Made by a program: the position numbers and the translations under genes
The notes under the pieces: generated by a model
Told to the model about the DNA's origin: nothing
What the model saw: the letters and a program-made list of their open reading frames with translations, nothing else
Database searches by the model: none
NCBI GenBank assembly: GCA_009667805.1
Contig: CM019064.1
Coordinates: 106,428,328 to 106,492,327, forward strand
Source of the DNA: Leptobrachium leishanense
Taxonomy: Eukaryota; Chordata; Amphibia; Anura; Megophryidae
Reading direction: 5' to 3'
DNA: 64,000 nt
Shown: piece after piece, positions 11,066 through 21,691 of the stretch
Layout of the letters: every line of letters begins with the position of its first letter
How positions within the stretch are numbered: the first letter of the stretch is position 1

Positions 11066-12052
11066 AAATATAAGGTCAGGTTGCAAGAACAGCGCTCCTT
11101 TCGTAAACACCAGAACAGTCCCCCAAACCACCTCAAGGTGATACAAAATGTCAGAGTCTTACGTTTCCATGAAGAGGTAGTTGGTTTGAGGGAAATATCT
11201 CTAGTGAAGACACGTAATTGTAGCCTTTCAAGAGCTTCCTAGCTCTATTGTGTTCACACTTCAAACTGTTCAAGGCCAGTCCCACGGCCAAGGATGACAA
11301 ATCTTTCTCAGCCTTTTAAATATTTTTCTCCTTTAGATCTCAAATCAAGGGAAAGAGAACTCACATGGCATAATATTGTAACTTTGTCATGAATTTACAA
11401 TTGACAACCAGGGGAGGAGTATTACTCACCCTATCAAGAGCCACACCGAGCTCTAGGGATCCAACGTGTGTAAATTGTTCACGGCACAATTTATAAAAGC
11501 CAAATTCCATGAAGTAATGAATACCATAAGATGCCCAAAGTTCGGGAAAAAATGTATTTAATAAAACAATATAAAAACACAACAGAGTTGTAGGGCCAGA
11601 CGCGTTTCGCGCATCACGCGCTTCCTCAGTGGCAACAAGAAAAGAAAAGAATTATCAGATAATGAACATGCATATATATACATTTCCTACTCCCATTTGG
11701 GAGTGATAACAGGTGTTGGTAACGCTAATTTTCGCGCCATAATGTATTACCGCTATTGATTTGTCCGTCTTCAATTAGAAAAAGGCTTTTACTTTCAATT
11801 TGCCCATCACATAGCGGAAGATGGTAAGCACCTATCGTTTCCGGGTCACAGTGTCCTCCACGCCAAGAGGCTTCCACTTCCGGTTCGCCTTCAATCAAGA
11901 AGGCGACCGAATTTCCCTTCCGGGGCAAAGCTCCGCTGGTCCGGGGTTCGACTTCCGGATCCTGCGCGCATGCGTGGAAAAACTTTTTGCGGATCCTGCG
12001 CACATGCGTGGAAAAACTCTTTGCGCCCTGCAACACCAACGTCCGCAGTACC
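11066..12052 (-). repeat. pseudo-LTR 1 of the PLE (downstream of the minus copy)
   Basis: This is a direct repeat of 16166-17152 and an inverted repeat of 20360-21247. Shared landmarks include CAAGAACAGCGCTCCTTTCG near the left edge, GAGCCACACCGAGCTCTAGG, the hammerhead-like block, and TGCGCGCATGCGTGG near the right edge. It lies 3' of the minus-strand coding region. Confidence 0.9.
11595..11633 (-). ncRNA. hammerhead-ribozyme-like motif in pLTR 1
   Basis: On the minus strand the order is GCCA, CTGAGGA, A, GCGC-GTGAT-GCGC, GAAAC, GC, GTC, TGGC. This fits a type I hammerhead. Stem I is GCCA/TGGC. The core is CUGANGA (position 7 is free), stem II has 4 bp, GAAA follows, stem III is a minimal AC/GU pair, and GUC is the cleavage triplet. 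The extra A at the base of stem II is non-canonical and may lower activity. It would self-cleave RNA at unit length. Confidence 0.7.
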
Positions 12053-12319
12053 CAATACTCCGAACAGCAAAATCCACCCTCCTGGCATCCACTCGGGAAA
12101 CAAGAAAAACACCACCCCCACAAGAGATCAATTAACATATATAAAAAATGAAGGGGCATACATATAAAAGAGAAGCATATCGACCATGTCAGTCATAAAC
12201 CCCTATGGGTCACATACAACAACTACGTCCAATGTACTCTTCCCAAATATTAAAAACTCTAAAATTGCATTAAAAGGACGATTACTGACTCCATAGCCCT
12301 ACCATTTAGGGCAAAGGAC

Positions 12320-15300
12320 TCATAAAAAATGACAAATTTCAAAGTCCTTATTTAGGCCCCTTGGTATTAAGGTGTCAAAAAGAAAAATAAGCCTCATCTC
12401 TTCCTGATTGATCTTTTTCAGGAAATCTTCTCCTCTCCAATCTCTTTCAACCTTACGTAGGGCGAAAAAGACCAGACCTACAGGAGAGCTATTGTGTGTA
12501 GTGAGGAAATGAGATGATACCGTGTGTTTATCAAACCCTCGTACAATGTTACGAATATGCTCTAAAATCCTAACATAGAGGGGTCTAATTGTCCGACCAA
12601 TATAAATTTTGCCACAAGGGCAAACAAGAGCATAAATAACATTAGTGGAGTGGCACGATATAACCTTTTTAATTTTGAACATGTTATTAACACCAAAGGC
12701 CGAACAAAATTCTCTCTTTAATCCTAGTTTCTTGCAGGCAGAACATGAGCCGCATCGGTAAAAACCTTCCTTCATTGTTATTGTTTTAAAAGCACTATTT
12801 CCTTGACGAACGTGGCTCCTAACAATTTGTTGCTTTATCGTTCGTGCACCTCTATTAACAATCTTCGGATTATCATCTAAAATGTCCTGTAGTGCCGGAT
12901 CTTTCTTCAAGATATGCCAGTATTTTCGTATTGAGTAATTAATAGCAGGTGTGTGGCTATTATAATTGTAAATAAAAGGGAGAGAGAAATTCTCTTTCTC
13001 CTCACGTTTCCTATACTGAATAAGAGCCCCCTATCTTTACTCTGAAGTCTTTCATGATATCAATTAAGCCTTTCTCTTTATACCCCTTTTCCTTAAGATC
13101 ACCAATCAATTTATCAGCTTGAAGGTCAAATACCTCCTCTCTGTGCAATTTCTTCTCAACCTGGTGTAAGCTGACTTTTAGGGACACTTTTAAGCCACGC
13201 CGGAGCGTGGCAACTTGTAGATTCTATATAATTATTGACATCAACAGGTTTAAAATATGTTTTGGACTTAATTGTCCCCCCCTCAATGTAAAGTGTCAAA
13301 TCCAAAAAATTAATAGTGTGCCTGCTATACTGTAAATCCAATTTTATACCCCAGTCATTCTGATTTAATAAACATGGAATCTTTTTAGACTTTCCTCATC
13401 ACCCTTCCAGATAAAAAGGAGGTCATCTATGTACCTTCTGTAAAGGACAGGTTCTGCGCCCAGCCACACGAAACCCCCACCACTGGGATTCCCAATAGGC
13501 CATAAAGAGGTTTGCGTAGCTGGGCGCAAAACGAGTGCCCATAGCAGTCCCCATACATTGTAGGTAGAATTGGTTGTTGAAAAGAAAAATAATTATTCCG
13601 GAGGATAAACTCAATGCCCTCCAAAATAAATTCCACCTGCTCCAAAGGATAAATTTGGTGTACATTCAAATGATGGCGAACTGCTTCACAGCCCTTGTTA
13701 TGCGATATTATGCTATACAAGGATTGTACATCGCACGTGACGAGAAAAAAGTCAGGTTCCCATTTAAAGTTTTCCAAGATTTGTAATAAACTCATCGTAT
13801 CCTTCAGGTACGATGGAATCAACTTCACCAGAGGTTGCAAAAGAATATCCAAATACTGCGATAAATGGCTCGTAACAGACTGTATACCCGATATTATGGG
13901 TCTGCCTGGCGGATGAAGTGGATCCTTATGGATCTTCGGCAGAAGGTAAAAGATGGGATCTTAGGAAATAAAGGGTTAAGATATTTTAATTCCTTTTGAT
14001 CCAAGATACCTGCATCGCTTCCCTTAGCAAGTAAATTGGATAGTCCTATTTTTATATTTTGGGTAGGATTAGATGGTAACAATCGATAAGTAATATTATC
14101 ATTAAGTTGCCTCAAGGCTTCCTGGTCATATAATTCTTTGTCCATAATGACTATCCCCCCCCCTTTATCAGCAGATTTGATGACAATAGTTGGATCATTC
14201 TTTAAATTGGTTAATGCGTCTCTCTCATTTTTAGTCAAATTCAATTGTACTTTTCCGAATGGATCCTATTGATATCGGCCATAACCATATATTCAAAGAT
14301 CCTCATCTCCTCCGAAATCATGTTACGGGGAAAAAACGAGGAACCTTCTTTAAGCCCTGAGTGTGTGAATTCTGAGGAAATTATCTCTCTTTCAATAGGA
14401 TTCTTCAGGAAAAACTTTTTCAAGCACATCTTCCTTTTGAATTTTTTTTTAGATCAACAAAAACACCAAACTTATCTACCTTCGCACTTGGTGCAAACTT
14501 TAACCCTTTACCAAGAGCTTTGGTCTCATGCTCATTTAGAACACGGCTACTGAGGTTAAATATACCATTTGTACAGATGGAAGCCTCTCGTTTTGATGCT
14601 TTAATGAGCCCTTTCATTTCTTTTCTTTCTTTCTGAGACCTTCCTCCCCTAGTGCCCCGTTTACTTTTTCCCATCCCCTTTTGCGAGGGATTGCGCCCGG
14701 TTGATTGACAATTTCTTACAACCGGTTCTAGGGGCATGTTGGTGAGTTTTAATTGTTTTGTGGCCATCGGACGTAATTTTAAAAAAGGCTCTTTAGTTGG
14801 TTTAGATGGTAAAATGTTTGTATCAATGGAAGGAGTTCTTAATAGTGGTCTGCCTTTGTTCCAAGGGGATTTCCAGGCATAATCGGAAGGGCTCATTGCT
14901 GATCCAAAACTATCCTCCAAAGTATTCAATATCGGGTTGGTCGCTATTGCACAGATATTGGGATTATCCTTTTTAGAAACCTTTTGGGATTCCTTTGGTA
15001 ATGAGGAGAGTTCACATATAGACTCATCATTACGAAGACTTGAGAGATCAGTTACAAAATCTTCGTTTGAATCTTTACTTTTAGGAGAATGAAGAGTTGG
15101 ATAATCTACCTGGATACAATCATCCATCTCTAGAACATATGGGATATCTTCTTTCTTATTCTTATTATTATTGTTTTTATATTTCTTGATAGGAATTAAT
15201 TCACTATCTTGTGTCAGTTCTGAGGGACATCCAAATAGAATTCCCCCTGCGGGGATCATTTTAGGAGCTAGATTTTCCCCTACTTTTTCCGAAAATCTAA

Positions 15301-16036
15301 CTTGAGCCCGACTACGAATAGGGATGAAGTTCGGATTCCCTTTAGGGGTAGAACTCTCAAACCTCCTGTTCGTACCACGCGTAAAAGGGGCTTTATAGGA
15401 GGGATTATGTCGGTAACCTCCCGACTGATCGTTTCGTCGGGTAGGATATTGATGTTGATATTCCCTCAAACCTGATTTAGGGGCAACGAGATATTTCTGT
15501 TTGACTTTATCGTTTTTATAGTCTTCTATATCCCTTATATATTTCTTTTTTTTAATTTCTATAACATCCTTTGTTATTTTATCCAGATTAACTTTCAATT
15601 CCTGTGATAGTTCCTCAAAATGGATCTCATCCGTACTTAATTTAAGTTCATCTATTAAGGCCTGGATACCCTCATTCAAACCCTGAAGTACCTCTCTTTT
15701 ATGTTGTATAATGTATCTCATGGTTTGGCTTGCAAAATCCTCCATCATTTGAATCCAACCAGCCATAAATTTAGAGTTATCTCTGTCTGAAGAGGGCAGT
15801 TTAAAATACCTCAGACCTCTCGGAGAAATTTTCTCTTTTAGATATTTTTCAAGGGTCATCACTTCCCATTTAAACTTGATTTCCTTAGTCAGAATTTTCT
15901 CTAAAGATAGAGCCAACTCTTGACTATTAGGAACTCGTATAGCCGCCTTGTCTACGGAATAATCGCCAAAAATCTCATCAATATTATGGCCTATATTATT
16001 TCTATATTCAGTAAGTGTCATCTTAGCAGCCAACAT
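12320..16036 (-). pseudogene. PLE polyprotein pseudogene, minus copy
   Basis: The first 538 codons (16036-14420) are open. They cover a charged N-terminal part with probable helical segments and a basic stretch (KSKRGTRGGRSQ). After about 14445 the frame changes repeatedly by small indels: near 14445, 14255, 13953, 13580, 13480 and 13165, with further damage around 13380 and 13030. Fragments of the reverse transcriptase can be followed in three frames. The last 196 codons (12910-12320) are again open and carry the CGSCSACKK cysteine cluster and the GIY-YIG nuclease (IYALVC, KIYIGRT, ILEH). The plus copy at 17728-20085 shows the same order without breaks. The element used reverse transcriptase and the nuclease for target-primed insertion; this copy cannot make an intact enzyme. 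Confidence 0.92.
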
Positions 16037-16165
16037 CCCCGGGAAAAAAAGAAAACAATCAAATACAGGAAATAGGATGAAACAAGAGGGCGCTCTAGAT
16101 CTTAGTTCGGATCGCTACACGTTCAAGCAATTAGGGTGTCTCCCTCACCCCACAAAGTAATTGAA

Positions 16166-17152
16166 AAAATATAGGTCAGGTGCAAGAACAGCGCTCCTTT
16201 CGTAAACACCAGAACAGTCCCCCAAACCACCTTAAGGTGATACAAAATGTCAGAGTCTTACGTTTCCATGAAGAGGTAGTTGGTTTGAGGGAAATAACTC
16301 TAGTGAAGACACGTAATTGTAGCCTTTCAAGAGCTTCCTAGCTCTATTGTATTCACACTTCAAACTGTTCAAGGCCAGTCCCACGGCCAAGGATGACAAA
16401 TCTTTCTCAGCCTTTTAAATATTTTTCTCCTTTAGATCTCAAATCAAGGGAAAGAGAACTCACATGGCATAATATTGTAACTTTATCATGAATTTACAAT
16501 TGACAACCAGGGGAGGAGTATTACTCACCCTATCAAGAGCCACACCGAGCTCTAGGGATCCAACGTGTGTAAATTGTTCACGGCACAATTTATAAAAGCC
16601 AAATTCCATGAAGTAATGAATACCATAAGATGCCCAAAGTCCGGGAAAAAATGTATTTAATAAAACAATATAAAAACACAACAGAATTATAGGGCCAGAC
16701 GCGTTTCGCGCATCACGCGCTTCCTCAGTGGCAACAAGAAAAGAAAAGAATTATCAGATAATGAACAGGCATATATATACATTTTCTACTCCCAATTGGG
16801 GGTGATAACAGGTGTTGGTAACGCTAATTTTCGCGCCATAATGTATTACCGCTATTGATTTGTCCATCTCCAATTAGAAAAAGGCTTTTACTTTCAATTT
16901 GCCCATCACATAGCGGAAGATGGTGAGCACCTATCGTTTCCGGGTCACAGTGTCCTCCACGCCAAGAGGCTTCCACTTCCGGTTCGCCTTCAATCAAGAA
17001 GGCGACCGAATTTCCCTTCCGGGGCAAAGCTCCGCTGGTCCGGAGTTCGACTTCCGGATCCTGCGCGCATGCGTGGAAAAACTCTTTGCGGATCCTGCGC
17101 ACATGCATGGAAAAACTCTTTGCGCCCTGCAATACCAACGTCCGCAGTACCC
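16166..17152 (-). repeat. pseudo-LTR 2 of the PLE (upstream of the minus copy)
   Basis: This is a near-identical direct repeat of pLTR 1, offset by about 5.1 kb. Its upstream edge is fused at 17152/17153 to the middle of the plus-strand copy: GTACCCA runs straight into AGGGGGAATTC. A two-base overlap (CA) at the joint suggests microhomology. A short 5' leader (16037-16165) separates it from the minus-strand ATG. Confidence 0.88.
16694..16732 (-). ncRNA. hammerhead-ribozyme-like motif in pLTR 2
   Basis: It is base-for-base identical to the motif at 11595-11633, including the extra A at the foot of stem II. Sitting upstream of the minus-strand coding region, it would process the 5' end of an element transcript. 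Confidence 0.7.
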
Positions 17153-17154
17153 AC

Positions 17155-17788
17155 AGGGGGAATTCTATTTGGATGTCCCTCAGAACTGACACAAGATAGT
17201 GAATTAATTCCTATCAAGAAATATAAAAACAATAATAATAAGAATAAGAAAGAAGATATCCCATATGTTCTAGAGATGGATGATTGTATCCAGGTAGATT
17301 ATCCAACTCTTCATTCTCCTAAAAGTAAAGATTCAAACGAAGATTTTGTAACTGATCTCTCAAGTCTTCGTAATGATGAGTCTATATGTGAACTCTCCTC
17401 ATTACCAAAGGAATCCCAAAAGGTTTCTAAAAAGGATAATCCCAATATCTGTGCAATAGCGACCAACCCGATATTGAATACTTTGGAGGATAGTTTTGGA
17501 TCAGCAATGAGCCCTTCCGATTATGCCTGGAAATCCCCTTGGAACAAAGGCAGACCACTATTAAGAACTCCTTCCATTGATACAAACATTTTACCATCTA
17601 AACCAACTAAAGAGCCTTTTTTAAAATTACGTCCGATGGCCACAAAACAATTAAAACTCACCAACATGCCCCTAGAACCGGTTGTAAGAATTGTCAATCA
17701 ACCGGGCGCAATCCCTCGCAAAAGGGGATGGGAAAAAGTAAACGGGGCACTAGGGGAGGAAGGTCTCAGAAAGAAAGAAAAGAAATGA
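17155..17788 (+). pseudogene. PLE N-terminal region remnant, plus copy
   Basis: From 17155 the translation matches residues in the middle of the minus copy's 538-codon frame (SELTQDSELIPIKK, LEDSFGSAMSPSDYAWKSP). Upstream, pLTR 2 is in frame by chance. A one-base deletion near 17690 (one A missing after TTGTAAG relative to the minus copy) shifts the frame, so this part is not translated together with the enzyme domain downstream. It ends in a stop at 17788. Confidence 0.85.
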
Positions 17789-20085
17789 AAGGGCTCATTA
17801 AAGCATCAAAACGAGAGGCTTCCATCTGTACAAATGGTATATTTAACCTCAGTAGCCGTGTTCTAAATGAGCATGAGACCAAAGCTCTTGGTAAAGGGTT
17901 AAAGTTTGCACCAAGTGCGAAGGTAGATAAGTTTGGTGTTTTTGTTGATCTAAAAAAATTTCAAAGGAAGATGTGCTTGAAAAAGTTTTTCCTGAAGAAT
18001 CCTATTGAAAGAGAGATAATTTCCTCAGAATTCACACACTCAGGGCTTAAAGAAGGTTCCTCGTTTTTTCCCCGTAACATGATTTCGGAGGAGATGAGGA
18101 TCTTTGAATATATGGTTATGGCCGATATCAATAGGATCCATTCGGGAAAAGTACAATTGAATTTGACTAAAAATGAGAGAGACGCATTAACCAATTTAAA
18201 GAATGATCCAACTATTGTCATCAAATCTGCTGATAAAGGGGGGGGGATAGTCATTATGGACAAAGAATTATATGACCAGGAAGCCTTGAGGCAACTTAAT
18301 GATAATATTACTTATCGATTGTTACCATCTAATCCTACCCAAAATATAAAAATAGGACTATCCAATTTACTTGCTAAGGGAAGCGATGCAGGTATCTTGG
18401 ATCAAAAGGAATTAAAATATCTTAACCCTTTATTTCCTAAGATCCCCATCTTTTACCTTCTGCCGAAGATCCATAAGGATCCACTTCATCCGCCAGGCAG
18501 ACCCATAATATCGGGTATACAGTCTGTTACGAGCCATTTATCGCAGTATTTGGATATTCTTTTGCAACCTCTGGTGAAGTTGATTCCATCGTACCTGAAG
18601 GATACGATGAGTTTATTACAAATCTTGGAAAACTTTAAATGGGAACCTGACTTTTTTCTCGTCACGTGCGATGTACAATCCTTGTATAGCATAATATCGC
18701 ATAACAAGGGCTGTGAAGCGGTTCGCCATCATTTGAATGTACACCAAATTTATCCTTTGGAGCAGGTGGAATTTATTTTGGAGGGCATTGAGTTTATCCT
18801 CCGGAATAATTATTTTTCTTTCAACAACCAATTCTACCTACAATGTATGGGGACTGCTATGGGCACTCGTTTTGCGCCCAGCTACGCAAACCTCTTTATG
18901 GCCTATTGGGAATCCCAGTGGTCGGGGGTTTCGTGTGGCTGGGCGCAGAACCTGATCCTTTACAGAAGGTACATAGATGACCTCCTTTTTATCTGGAAGG
19001 GTGATGAGGAAAGTCTAAAAAGATTCCATGGTTTATTAAATCAGAATGACTGGGGTATAAAATTGGATTTGCAGTATAGCAGGCACACTATTAATTTTTT
19101 GGATTTGACACTTTACATTGAGGGGGGGACAATTAAGTCCAAAACATATTTTAAACCTGTTGATGTCAATAATTATATAGAATCTACAAGTTGCCACGCT
19201 CCGGCGTGGCTTAAAAGTGTCCCTAAAAGTCAGCTTACCAGGTTGAGAAGAAATTGCACAGAGAGGGAGATATTTGACCTTCAAGCTGATAAATTGATTG
19301 GTGATCTTAAGGAAAAGGGGTATAAAGAGAAAGGCTTAATTGATATCATGAAAGATGTTCAGAGTAAAGATAGGAGTGCCCTTATTCAGTATAGGAAACG
19401 TGAGGAGAAAGAGAATTTCTCTCTCCCTTTTATTTATAATTATAATAGCCACACACCTGCTATTAATTACTCAATACGAAAATACTGGCATATCTTGAAG
19501 AAAGATCCGTTACTACAGGACATTTTAGATGATAATCCGAAGATCGTTAATAGAGGTGCACGAACGATAAAGCAACAAATTGTTAGGAGCCACGTTCGTC
19601 AAGGAAATAGTGCTTTTAAAACAATAACAATGAAGGAAGGTTTTTACCGATGCGGCTCATGTTCTGCCTGCAAGAAACTAGGATTAAAGAGAGAATTTTG
19701 TTCGGCCTTTGGTGTTAATAACATGTTCAAAATTAAAAAGGTTATATCGTGCCACTCCACTAATGTTATTTATGCTCTTGTTTGCCCTTGTGGCAAAATT
19801 TATATTGGTCGGACAATTAGACCCCTTTATGTTAGGATTTTAGAGCATATTCGTAACATTGTACGAGGGTTTGATAAACACACGGTATCATCTCATTTCC
19901 TCACTACACACAATAGCTCTCCTGTAGGTCTGGTCTTTTTCGCCCTACGTAAGGTTGAAAGAGATTGGAGAGGAGAAGATTTCCTGAAAAAGATCAATCA
20001 GGAAGAGATGAGGCTTATTTTTCTTTTTGACACCTTAATACCAAGGGGCCTAAATAAGGACTTTGAAATTTGTCATTTTTTATGA
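17728..20085 (+). CDS. PLE reverse transcriptase with GIY-YIG endonuclease (785 codons open)
   Basis: The protein copies element RNA into DNA and nicks the target. Visible parts, by residue: basic start; SADKGGGIVIMD at 167-178; PKIHKDP at 246-252 and RPIISG at 258-263; motif A with D315 (TCDVQSLYS); motif [19 protein letters not shown] at 374-391; motif C YIDDLLF at 415-421, holding the catalytic aspartates; INFLDLTLY at 455-463; a Cys cluster C642, C645, C648 with C675/H676, resembling the zinc-binding linker of Penelope-like enzymes; then GIY-YIG with IYALVC at 681-686, KIYIG at 690-694, R703 and H707. All core catalytic residues I can check are present. The ATG used is internal in the minus copy, and the N-terminal region is lost by truncation and the frameshift near 17690, so this is a 5'-defective gene with an intact enzyme part. 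The Neptune/Penelope group is likely; the exact clade needs a tree. Confidence 0.93.
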   Translation: MGKSKRGTRGGRSQKERKEMKGLIKASKREASICTNGIFNLSSRVLNEHETKALGKGLKFAPSAKVDKFGVFVDLKKFQRKMCLKKFFLKNPIEREIISSEFTHSGLKEGSSFFPRNMISEEMRIFEYMVMADINRIHSGKVQLNLTKNERDALTNLKNDPTIVIKSADKGGGIVIMDKELYDQEALRQLNDNITYRLLPSNPTQNIKIGLSNLLAKGSDAGILDQKELKYLNPLFPKIPIFYLLPKIHKDPLHPPGRPIISGIQSVTSHLSQYLDILLQPLVKLIPSYLKDTMSLLQILENFKWEPDFFLVTCDVQSLYSIISHNKGCEAVRHHLNVHQIYPLEQVEFILEGIEFILRNNYFSFNNQFYLQCMGTAMGTRFAPSYANLFMAYWESQWSGVSCGWAQNLILYRRYIDDLLFIWKGDEESLKRFHGLLNQNDWGIKLDLQYSRHTINFLDLTLYIEGGTIKSKTYFKPVDVNNYIESTSCHAPAWLKSVPKSQLTRLRRNCTEREIFDLQADKLIGDLKEKGYKEKGLIDIMKDVQSKDRSALIQYRKREEKENFSLPFIYNYNSHTPAINYSIRKYWHILKKDPLLQDILDDNPKIVNRGARTIKQQIVRSHVRQGNSAFKTITMKEGFYRCGSCSACKKLGLKREFCSAFGVNNMFKIKKVISCHSTNVIYALVCPCGKIYIGRTIRPLYVRILEHIRNIVRGFDKHTVSSHFLTTHNSSPVGLVFFALRKVERDWRGEDFLKKINQEEMRLIFLFDTLIPRGLNKDFEICHFL

Positions 20086-20359
20086 GTCCTTTGCCCTAAA
20101 TGGTAGGGCTATGGAGTCAGTAATCGTCCTTTTAATGTAATTTTAGAGTTTTTTAATATTTGGGAAGAGTACATTGGACGCAGTTGTTGTATGTGACCCA
20201 TAGGGGTTTATGACTGACATGGTCGATATGCTTCTCTTTTATATGGATGCCCCTTCATCTTTTATATATGTTAATTGATCTCTTGTTGGGGCGGTGTTTT
20301 TCTTGTTCCCCGAGTGGATGCCAGGAGGGTGGATTTTGCTGTTCGGAGTATTGGGTACT

Positions 20360-21247
20360 GCGGACGTTGGTATTGCAGGGCGCAAAGAGTTTTTTCACGC
20401 ATGTGCGCAGGATCCGCAAAGAGTTTTTCCACGCATGCGCGCAGGATCCGGAAGTCGAACTCCGGACCAGCGGAGCTTTGCCCCGGAAGGGAAATTCGGT
20501 CGCCTTCTTGATTGAAGGCGAACCGGAAGTGGAAGCCTCTTGACGTGGAGGACACTGTGACCCGGAAATGATAGGTGCTCACCATCTTCCGCTATGTGAT
20601 GGGCAAATTGAAAGTAAAAGCCTTTTTTAATTGGAGATGGACAAATCAATAGCGGTAATACATTATGGCGCGAAAATTAGCGTTACCAACACCTGTTATC
20701 ACTCCCAATTGGGAGTAGAAAATGTATATATATGCCTGTTCATTATCTGATAATTCTTTTCTTTTCTTGTTGCCACTGAGGAAGCGCGTGATGCGCGAAA
20801 CGCGTCTGGCCCTATAATTCTGTTGTGTTTTTTATATTGTTTTATTAAATACATTTTTTTCCCGACTTTGGGCATCTTATGGTATTCATTACTTCATGGA
20901 ATTTGGCTTTTATAAATTGTGCCGTGAACAATTTACACACGTTGGATCCCTAGAGCTCGGTGTGGCTCTTGATAGGGTGAGTAATACTCCTCCCCTGGTT
21001 GTCAATTGTAAATTCATGATAAAGTTACAATATTATGCCATGTGAGTTCTCTTTTCCCTTGATTTGAGATCTAAAGGAGAAAAATATTTAAAAGGCTGAG
21101 AAAGATTTGTCATCCTTGGCCGTGGGACTGGCCTTGAACAGTTTGAAGTGTGAATACAATAGAGCTAGGAAGCTCTTGAAAGGCTACAATTACGTGTCTT
21201 CACTAGAGATATTTCCCTCAAACCAACTACCTCTTCATGGAAACGTA
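20360..21247 (+). repeat. pseudo-LTR 3 of the PLE (downstream of the plus copy)
   Basis: This is an inverted copy of pLTRs 1 and 2, lying 3' of the plus-strand coding region after about 275 bp of untranslated sequence. Similarity to pLTR 1 ends near GGAAACGTAGA at 21239-21249. The terminal ~85-100 bp present in the others are absent. Confidence 0.87.
20772..20810 (+). ncRNA. hammerhead-ribozyme-like motif in pLTR 3
   Basis: GCCA at 20772-20775 pairs with TGGC at 20807-20810. CUGAGGA is at 20776-20782, the extra A at 20783, stem II GCGC/GCGC at 20784-20787 and 20793-20796, GAAAC at 20797-20801, and GUC ends at 20806, the predicted cleavage point. It is identical to the two minus-strand copies. 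Conservation in three repeats, and the known presence of hammerheads in Penelope-like pLTRs, support a real motif; activity is untested. Confidence 0.72.
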
Positions 21248-21687
21248 GAAATTTCGGTGCTTCGTGAACAAACCCTACGTTGTATTTGGTAATGAAATCG
21301 TTGCAATGCTAAGTAACTAGATATTACATCTTTATGTTTTTAAGTGCCTCATCTGCTATATGCATTTTGCATAGTGGTTGCCTATATTTATCTTCGTGTT
21401 ATATGAAATGGTGAAGATTTTGTCAGTTTCCTTTGGAAGGATGAAGGGAGGTCAGTGTGAGCCATATCTACCAGCCTCGTTCTCATTAGTTTTACATCAT
21501 TGGAATGTCATATGGTTCCAGGTTCAAGCCAATAAAGTCTTGTTTTTTTTCTTTTGTTTGGTGAGTTGGAATAGGTTGACATCTGGATCACATATTTGAA
21601 AAGGTGATTCCTATTTGGAATCACATGTATTACCTTCCTCTAGAAACCGTGAACTGTAAAATGATAGTGTAACAAATAGTTTCATGT
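21248..21687. other. non-coding DNA, nothing recognised
   Basis: This is the right flank of the PLE composite. No gene or repeat terminus was identified. Confidence 0.5.
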
Positions 21688-21691
21688 TTAA

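Larger units (their letters stand above)
11066..17152 (-). mobile_element. Penelope-like retroelement, minus-strand copy with two pseudo-LTRs
   Basis: A body (12053-16165) containing a broken reverse transcriptase/GIY-YIG coding region on the minus strand lies between two direct repeats of about 985 bp (11066-12052 and 16166-17152). Such flanking direct repeats (pLTRs), each with a hammerhead-like motif, are typical of Penelope-like elements, which insert by target-primed reverse transcription and often as partial tandem copies. The repeats are nearly identical, with only scattered substitutions. No clear TSD could be assigned for the composite. Confidence 0.9.
17153..21247 (+). mobile_element. 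Penelope-like retroelement, plus-strand 5'-truncated copy
   Basis: This body begins at the position equal to about 15244 of the minus copy, so the first third of the coding region is missing. It runs through the reverse transcriptase, the GIY-YIG domain and a 3' leader (20086-20360) into pLTR 3. It is head-to-head with the minus copy across pLTR 2, giving a 10.2-kb inverted composite. The 3' edge stops near 21247, about 85-100 bp short of the full pLTR length seen in the other two. Confidence 0.9.

Noticed and set aside
10520..11146. 208- and 170-codon open frames on opposite strands
   Set aside because: They mirror each other across the hAT terminal palindrome and run through pLTR sequence; there is no protein family resemblance.
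11891..12159. 76-144-codon open frames with FFHACAQDP peptides
   Set aside because: The same peptides occur in all three pLTRs in varying frames; they derive from the CATGCGCGCAGGATCCG-type duplication in the pLTR, not from a gene.
17728..20085. Telomerase or another host reverse transcriptase
   Set aside because: The YIDD reverse transcriptase is followed by a Cys cluster and a GIY-YIG nuclease and flanked by pLTRs, which fits a Penelope-like element and not telomerase.
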